A stretch of DNA of 9,756 nucleotides, taken from positions 1 through 9,756 of the forward strand of contig PWRV01000266.1 of the NCBI GenBank assembly GCA_003563455.1. Direction: 5' to 3'. The stretch comes from Thioalkalivibrio sp. (GTDB taxonomy: Bacteria; Pseudomonadota; Gammaproteobacteria; Ectothiorhodospirales; Ectothiorhodospiraceae). Below are positions 5,677 through 9,756 of the stretch, piece by piece. Both the position numbers and the translations under genes were made by a program. The notes beneath the pieces are model-generated. The model had not been told where the DNA came from. It was given only the letters and a program-made list of their open reading frames with translations, and ran no database searches. Within the stretch, counting starts at the first letter, position 1, and the number at the start of each line of letters is the position of its first letter.

Positions 5677-7147
5677 AGAACCCCTGCAATTGCCACTGCC
5701 CGGTGCGCAGATCGCGGAAGACCCAGCAGAGCCGGCCTCGTGGATCCCGCATGACCGCGTAGTCCCGGCGCTGGTCATCGCCGACCCACCATCCCCCCTC
5801 CAGCCGGCCCAGCCATTCGTGCGGGCCCGGTGGCGGGGCCGGTTGCAGCGGCCGCAGCCACAGTGCGGCCCCGGCCATGCGCTGGGCCGGGGTGGTCCCG
5901 CCGCCGGGCAGGGCCGGGAAGGTATCCGGGCTGCAGGCCTCCTGCGCCCCTTCGGGCAGGGGGTGCAGGGTCGGTGCGAAGCGCAGGACCGCGTCATCAC
6001 CAAGCCGGGCCCGCAGCCGGGTCAGGAACCCGGACTCGTCGCGGGAGCCGTCCCGGCTGCTGAACAGGCCGTCGGAATCGGCGCCGGCCGGGAGCAGCTG
6101 CGGCACGCTCAGGCGCAGCCCGCGCACCGGGGCCGGCAGTTCCAGCCGGGACAGGCGGATACTCCACAGTTCCAGCCATTCCTCCGTGCGGCTGCCGGGC
6201 TGGCTGCGTTCCAGGGTCAGGCGCGTCGTTTTCCCGCCGCGATGGAGCAGCTGCAGCTCCAGTCCCTGTGTGCGGTGGTTCCCGGCCCGCAGTGTCTGCT
6301 CCAGTTGCAGCAGCAGGCGCTTCAGCGGGAAGCGCAGTGCGCCGGTGGCACTCACCTCCTGGTCGAATTCCAGGTGGAAAGCGGGGTTCTCCGTTGGACG
6401 GAAACGCGGCAGGGGTTCCGGCAGATCGCCGAGGAGACGGCCGAGGAACTCCGGGAGCCGAGTGCCGTAGCGCAGCGCCAGATCCTGACGCGGCAAGCGC
6501 AGCAGGTCGCCAATCCGCTCCAGTCCGATCCCGTGCAATGCCTGGGTGTCGGCCGCGGGCAGGGGCAGTACCGTCAGTGGCAGGGGCGCCAGGGTCCGGC
6601 GCAGCGCATCGCGGTCCAGCGGCCGGTCCGGGTGCCGCAATCGCGCCAGCAGGCGGGCTGCAGCCGGTGTCCGCGCGATCCCGATGCGGGGGGTGTAGCC
6701 GAGCTGCCGGAGGGTGTCCCGGACCCGCGCCTCCAGTGCCCCGGTTCCCCGGAACAGACGCAGGCTTCGGCCGACCTCGAGCAGGATGCGCTGCTGCCGG
6801 GGTTCCGGGCAGACGTGATCGGTGAACTGCAGCAGTACCGCCGCGAGGTTTAGCAGGTGCCGCCGGCTGGCTTCCGGTTCGTGTTCCAGCACGATTGGGG
6901 CATTCAGCACGGCCAGCGCGTCCGCCAGCGCCATGCCGGGTCGAACTCCGGCCTGGCGGGCCGCGCGATTGGCGTCGTGCACCTTCGGCCGCGCGGGATC
7001 CTCGGTGAGGATCAGCGGCTTCGTGGCCGCGGAACCGGTCTGCGCCAGTGCATCCAGCGCCAGGTGGGGCAGATATAGGGCCAGCCACAGCGGCCGGCCG
7101 GATTCGGACAGGCTGGGGGCCGGCCCACATGCCGGTTCAACGAACAT
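5669..7147 (-). CDS. imuB: ImuB, inactive Y-family polymerase-like mutagenesis protein
   Basis: ImuB is the hub of the damage-inducible ImuA-ImuB-DnaE2 mutasome, binding the sliding clamp and its partners rather than polymerising DNA. The 492-residue product starts after a short leader with LWLALYLPHLALDALA (20-35), where true Y-family enzymes have a catalytic Asp. The second catalytic block appears as EVGRSLRLFRG (124-134), without the DE pair. Then come a helix-hairpin-helix-like stretch LHGIGLERIGDLLRLP (204-219), a little-finger-like region, and the family-typical C-terminus GGWWVGDDQRRDYAVMRDP (451-469) with a WVFRDL motif. The ATG at 7147 overlaps imuA by 11 bases; the frame is open further upstream, but that part lies inside imuA. 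It ends in an inverted repeat shared with ispF. A clamp-binding motif could be near 350-362, but I am not sure. No dnaE2 follows. Confidence 0.93.
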   Translation of the reverse strand: MFVEPACGPAPSLSESGRPLWLALYLPHLALDALAQTGSAATKPLILTEDPARPKVHDANRAARQAGVRPGMALADALAVLNAPIVLEHEPEASRRHLLNLAAVLLQFTDHVCPEPRQQRILLEVGRSLRLFRGTGALEARVRDTLRQLGYTPRIGIARTPAAARLLARLRHPDRPLDRDALRRTLAPLPLTVLPLPAADTQALHGIGLERIGDLLRLPRQDLALRYGTRLPEFLGRLLGDLPEPLPRFRPTENPAFHLEFDQEVSATGALRFPLKRLLLQLEQTLRAGNHRTQGLELQLLHRGGKTTRLTLERSQPGSRTEEWLELWSIRLSRLELPAPVRGLRLSVPQLLPAGADSDGLFSSRDGSRDESGFLTRLRARLGDDAVLRFAPTLHPLPEGAQEACSPDTFPALPGGGTTPAQRMAGAALWLRPLQPAPPPGPHEWLGRLEGGWWVGDDQRRDYAVMRDPRGRLCWVFRDLRTGQWQLQGFWG

Positions 7148-7766
7148 CTCTGGGAATGACCACGGGCTGGCCGGCCGGGATCGGGCCGCCGGTGAACTTG
7201 ATGACCTCCAGGCGCAGCCGGTCCCCGTCGGCCTGCCAGCGGATGCGCAGGTGGGCCGGCGAGGGTTGCGGTGCCACTGCCGGTGGCCGATACAGAAAGG
7301 CGCAGGCGTCGCCCGCGCCGGCCGCGAGCCGCAGACGCCGCAGCGGTGCACCACTCCGGCTGTCTTGCAGCCAGGCGAGCAGCACGCCGGTCTCCGGGTG
7401 GCGCAGGATCTGCTCGCAGCTCCAGATGATGTCATCCTCCGACGCCGCCCGGATCACGAAGACCCGTTCGGGGTCCACGCCCAGCTGACGCCAGCCGGGT
7501 ATCCAGGGCGTGGCCGGCGGGGCGACCAGCAGCACCCGGCGCCGCTCCCGGGTGCACGCGGCCAGGACCGGCACCAGCATGCGGGTCTCGCCGGCGCCGA
7601 AGGGGGCGCCGATCAGCTCGGTCAGCTGCCCCCGCGGCCAGCCACCGCGCAGTGCCCGGTCGAGCTGCGCAAAGCCGCTGGGACGGGTCGGGACCGCCGT
7701 CGGCAGACCGGTGCTGCGCCCACGCCAGACACCGGGGTGTGCCAGTAGATCTTCCAGTGCCGACAT
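7137..7766 (-). CDS. imuA: ImuA, RecA/SulA-like mutagenesis cassette protein
   Basis: ImuA is the small RecA-fold partner of ImuB in SOS-induced translesion synthesis. The 209-residue product has the family order. A leader contains VWRG (13-16) and FAQLDRALRGGWPRGQLTEL (32-51), which matches the typical GFxxLDxxLxGGGxPxGxLTE start. Next is a degenerate P-loop GAPFGAGET (53-61) in which the Walker A Lys is Glu. RRVLLVAPPATPWIPGW (76-92) and a DSRSG stretch (135-139) follow. The degenerate P-loop suggests it does not hydrolyse ATP like RecA, as expected for the family. It overlaps imuB by 11 bases and lies 144 nt downstream of lexA on the same strand. No LexA box of its own is visible in that gap, so it is probably transcribed from the lexA promoter. 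Confidence 0.9.
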   Translation of the reverse strand: MSALEDLLAHPGVWRGRSTGLPTAVPTRPSGFAQLDRALRGGWPRGQLTELIGAPFGAGETRMLVPVLAACTRERRRVLLVAPPATPWIPGWRQLGVDPERVFVIRAASEDDIIWSCEQILRHPETGVLLAWLQDSRSGAPLRRLRLAAGAGDACAFLYRPPAVAPQPSPAHLRIRWQADGDRLRLEVIKFTGGPIPAGQPVVIPRDVR

Positions 7767-7910
7767 GACTCAGGCGCCGCTGGCATCGTGGGGCTGCATC
7801 CGTGCAATGGGCGAGTTTGAACAGGGAAGACCGCCGGAGGGGCCGAAGGCCGCGCTCCCGGCGCCGCGCGGACGCGCATGATGTTCCGCCTCCTGCTTCC
7901 GCATTTCCCG
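7767..7910 (-). other. lexA-imuA spacer
   Basis: This 144-bp spacer has no convincing gene. A CTGT is present (minus strand, ccctgttcaaac), but no ACAG lies eight bases on, so there is no second LexA box. A minor ggcc-gaa-ggcc stem lies near 7840-7855. The spacer is long enough to hold a promoter, but I cannot identify one. Confidence 0.55.
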
Positions 7911-8519
7911 CTACGCCTCCAGCGTGCGTACCACACCGACACCGATGCCTTCGATCACGAACTCCTGCCGGCCAGGATCGATCTCGATCGGCGTGTAATC
8001 GGGGTTGGCGGGCAGCAGGCGCACACGGTCCGCCGTGCACTGCAGGTATTTCACCGTGACCTCGTCCTCGATGCGGGCCACCACGATCTGGCCGTTGCGG
8101 GCCTCGGGGCTCTGGCGCACCGCGAGCAGGTCACCGTCCAGGATGCTGGCGTCACGCATGCTGTCGCCACGGACCCGGAGCAGGTAATCGGGGCGTGGAC
8201 GGAACAGGTGTGGATCGATCCGGTAGTGCTCCTCGACATGTTCAAGGGCGAGGATCGGTGCACCCGCCGCAACGCGTCCAATCAGCGGAATCTCCCCGGC
8301 GGGGCCGGTGCCGCCGGGCAGCCGGATTCCGCGCGCGCTGCCGCTGACCAGCTCGATCGCCCCCTTGCGTACGAGCGCGCGCAGGTGGCATTCGGCCGCG
8401 TAGGGCGAGCGAAAGCCGAAGGCCCGGCAGATTTCCTCGCGGGTCGGGGCCGAGCCCTGTTCTTCCATCTGTGCACGGATGAAGGCAAGAATCTCCTGCT
8501 GGCGCGCGGTGAGTTTCAT
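7911..8519 (-). CDS. lexA: LexA SOS repressor
   Basis: LexA represses SOS genes and is inactivated by RecA-stimulated self-cleavage. The 202-residue product is the same length as E. coli LexA. The N-terminal winged helix-turn-helix includes PTREEICRAFGFRSPYAAEC (25-44) and RKGAIELVSGSARGIRL (51-67), almost the E. coli recognition region. The linker holds the Ala85-Gly86 scissile bond in RVAAGAP. The catalytic dyad is S120 (in VRGDSMRD) and K157 (in EVTVKYLQ). All autocleavage elements are therefore intact. The TAG stop is at 7911-7913. A near-consensus LexA box overlaps the promoter, so the gene is very likely autoregulated. Its recognition helix matches that box, so this looks like the main LexA rather than a divergent second copy. 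No strong Shine-Dalgarno is visible before the ATG. Confidence 0.97.
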   Translation of the reverse strand: MKLTARQQEILAFIRAQMEEQGSAPTREEICRAFGFRSPYAAECHLRALVRKGAIELVSGSARGIRLPGGTGPAGEIPLIGRVAAGAPILALEHVEEHYRIDPHLFRPRPDYLLRVRGDSMRDASILDGDLLAVRQSPEARNGQIVVARIEDEVTVKYLQCTADRVRLLPANPDYTPIEIDPGRQEFVIEGIGVGVVRTLEA

Positions 8520-8542
8520 TGGTCAGGCCGTTTTGTCAGGGA

Positions 8543-8562
8543 TACTGTTCATTAATACAGTA
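8543..8562 (-). promoter_or_regulatory. LexA (SOS) box
   Basis: tactgttcattaatacagta has the perfect CTGT-N8-ACAG core (8545-8548 and 8557-8560) and outer TA pairs, very close to the E. coli consensus. It lies 23-42 bases upstream of the lexA ATG and covers the putative -10. This indicates autoregulation of lexA and control of imuA-imuB if they are co-transcribed. Confidence 0.92.
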
Positions 8563-8586
8563 TTCCTGCGGGGCAGGGGATTGCAA
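8557..8586 (-). promoter_or_regulatory. Putative sigma70 promoter of lexA
   Basis: On the minus strand TTGCAA (8581-8586) is followed after 18 bases by TACTGT (8557-8562). The -10 therefore coincides with the distal half of the LexA box, a natural arrangement for repression. The -10 match is modest, and the assignment is inferred from position. Confidence 0.5.
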
Positions 8587-8782
8587 GGGGTGAATCGGCA
8601 AAGGTTGACTGGGATCGGCCGATCAGCCCCGGGCTCTGCCGGCGATCTGCCGCGGGAGGCGAGCCCTCGCGCCGATCGGGGCCAGAAAACCATCGGCCAG
8701 AGGCTGGCTTCCTGCCGCGGCGACCTTTCCAGGCCACGCGGGCCGCGACTGGCGGAGCTTTCGTGACAGTCAGGAGACGCTT
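8587..8782. other. Intergenic stretch between permease 3' end and lexA promoter
   Basis: No gene is supported here. It contains a 12-bp perfect palindrome gatcggccgatc (8613-8624) and a possible hairpin, gggctc (8631-8636) pairing with gagccc (8661-8666) plus an inner gcc/ggc. It also holds a small ccag-agg-ctgg stem near 8698-8708. The hairpins lie downstream of the minus-strand permease and could end its transcript, but none has a T-tract. Confidence 0.5.
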
Positions 8783-9571
8783 TCAGCGGATCAGGCGGCG
8801 GTGGATCAGCATGGTGGCGAGGACCAGCGCAACGGCGCCATAGCCCACGATCACGGCCAGGTGCAGACCCACCCCGGTCGGCCAGCTGCCGGTCATCAGG
8901 GGACGGACGATCTCCACCACGTGGGCCAGCGGCAGGGCGAGAGCCAGCGCCTGCACCCACTCCGGCATCTCCTGGAGCGGGAAAAAAACACCGGAAAGCA
9001 ATAGCATGGGTGTTATAGCTAATGTAAAATAATAGAGAAAGAAGTCATAGCTGCGGGCAACCGCAGTGATCACCAGCGCCAGCGAGCCGAAGGTGAAGGC
9101 GGCAACGAACACCACCGGCAGCGCGAGCAGGGCACGGGCGTCGCTGACCAGCCCCAGCACGCTGGCCACGACCAGGATCGCGGCGGCACTGACCAGTCCC
9201 TTGGAGGCCGCCCATACCGCCTCGGCGAAGACGATGTCATCCAGAGTCAGCGGCGTCCCGAGCATCGCCAGCCAGGTGTTCTGTTCCGCCATGCGGGTGT
9301 AGGCCGAGTACATGCCCTCGAAGCTTGCGGTGAACATCGCGCTGGAACAGATGATCCCCGAGGCGATGAAGACCATGTAGCTCATCCCGTCAAGCTCGCC
9401 GACCAGCCGCCCGAAGCCGTAGCCGAAGGCCAGCAGGTAGAGCACCGGCTCGCCGAAGTTGCCGAGCAGCGAGGGCATCATCAGCTTGCGCCAGACGCGC
9501 AGGTTGCGCCGCCAGATCGGGACGAAGCGCAGGCTGGGACGGGGCAGCAGGGGCCGGCGAGTGCGGGTCAT
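8783..9571 (-). CDS. ABC-2 type transporter permease, NodJ-like
   Basis: This is the inner-membrane subunit of an ABC exporter of the NodIJ/ABC-2 type. The 262-residue product has family length, a basic N-terminus (RRNLRVWRKL, 21-30), about six membrane segments (roughly 41-58, 64-84, 115-143, 148-171, 178-198 and 236-256) and the motif LLSGVFFPLQEMPEWVQ (191-207) followed by LPLAHVVEIVRPLM (213-226), a hallmark of NodJ relatives. The substrate cannot be read from sequence. Many such pairs in gammaproteobacteria are annotated as NodIJ without any link to nodulation. Its ATG shares one base with the stop of the upstream ATPase gene (TGATG), so translation is coupled. Codons 174-197 are strikingly AT-rich compared with the rest of the gene. 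Confidence 0.92.
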   Translation of the reverse strand: MTRTRRPLLPRPSLRFVPIWRRNLRVWRKLMMPSLLGNFGEPVLYLLAFGYGFGRLVGELDGMSYMVFIASGIICSSAMFTASFEGMYSAYTRMAEQNTWLAMLGTPLTLDDIVFAEAVWAASKGLVSAAAILVVASVLGLVSDARALLALPVVFVAAFTFGSLALVITAVARSYDFFLYYFTLAITPMLLLSGVFFPLQEMPEWVQALALALPLAHVVEIVRPLMTGSWPTGVGLHLAVIVGYGAVALVLATMLIHRRLIR

Positions 9572-9756
9572 CAGTCGCGCAGGTCGTGGCCGGTGAGCCT
9601 GAGGAACACGTCTTCGAGATTGGCGGCCCGGGTCGAGTGCGGAAGCCCCGCCGATTCCAGCTCCGCGCGCACGGCGGCCGGGTCCGCCGTGTAGATCAGC
9701 CAGCTGTCTGCGATCTCGAGCATCCGGGCCGGCAGCGTGGCCGGATCGGCGATGAA
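9571..9756 (-). CDS. ABC transporter ATPase, NodI-like, C-terminal fragment
   Basis: Reading the minus strand from the window edge gives 61 codons and a TGA at 9571-9573. The tail contains STRAANLEDVFLRLTGHDLRD (the last 20 residues), the typical C-terminus of NodI/ABC-2 exporter ATPases. The nucleotide-binding motifs (Walker A, signature, Walker B) lie outside the window. It should energise the permease encoded immediately downstream, with which it overlaps by one base. The gene is cut by the window end, not broken. Confidence 0.9.
   Translation of the reverse strand, partial: FIADPATLPARMLEIADSWLIYTADPAAVRAELESAGLPHSTRAANLEDVFLRLTGHDLRD

Noticed and set aside
4525..6003. Minus-strand frame of 492 codons crossing the CREST gene, ispF and the inverted repeat
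   Set aside because: It runs through two recognised genes and into the 3' end of imuB in another frame, and it has no recognisable domain.
5660..6853. Plus-strand frame of 397 codons opposite imuB
   Set aside because: Gln/Arg/Pro-rich translation without any motif; it mirrors imuB codons, and the imuB assignment is strong.
7800..7830. Second LexA box in front of imuA
   Set aside because: Only one half-site (CTGT) is present; the partner ACAG at eight-base spacing is missing.

Overview
The window looks like chromosome of a GC-rich gammaproteobacterium. The evidence is the kdsA-eno-ftsB-ispD-ispF gene order, an E. coli-length LexA with a near-consensus enterobacterial-type SOS box, and an imuA-imuB pair. 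A Chromatiales/Ectothiorhodospiraceae-type (possibly sulfur-oxidising) bacterium would fit, but that is inference from gene content and style, not something the sequence proves.

Left half, + strand (1-5604): the 3' part of kdsA (Kdo-8-phosphate synthase, LPS core sugar), eno (enolase), a 374-bp gap containing a 160-bp MITE-like inverted-repeat element, then a tightly packed run ftsB-ispD-lplA-like-CREST hydrolase-ispF with overlaps of a few bases or gaps under 20 nt. ispD and ispF are the third and fifth enzymes of the MEP isoprenoid pathway and normally sit side by side. Here they are separated by a two-domain lipoate-protein ligase homologue and by a multi-pass membrane protein that carries the full metal-site pattern of the alkaline ceramidase/CREST superfamily. 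This is the most unusual arrangement in the window.

Middle (about 5597-5676): ispF and the convergent imuB both end inside one inverted-repeat element. The TAA stops of the two genes lie at equivalent positions in its two arms, and the left arm is duplicated as an 18-bp perfect tandem repeat.

Right half, - strand (5669-9756): lexA, imuA and imuB in one direction, an SOS mutagenesis cassette with a LexA box in front of lexA but no adjacent dnaE2/imuC. Upstream of the lexA promoter lies a 263-bp gap, then an ABC-2 (NodJ-like) permease and the C-terminal end of its ATPase (NodI-like), coupled by a one-base overlap and cut by the window edge. The permease gene holds an abrupt AT-rich patch of about 70 bp with codons rarely seen elsewhere in the window.

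Functionally the window mixes envelope and cell-division genes (kdsA, ftsB), central metabolism (eno), isoprenoid synthesis (ispD, ispF), a cofactor ligase, a putative lipid hydrolase, SOS-regulated mutagenesis and an exporter. No tRNA, rRNA, CRISPR array or intact transposase was seen.
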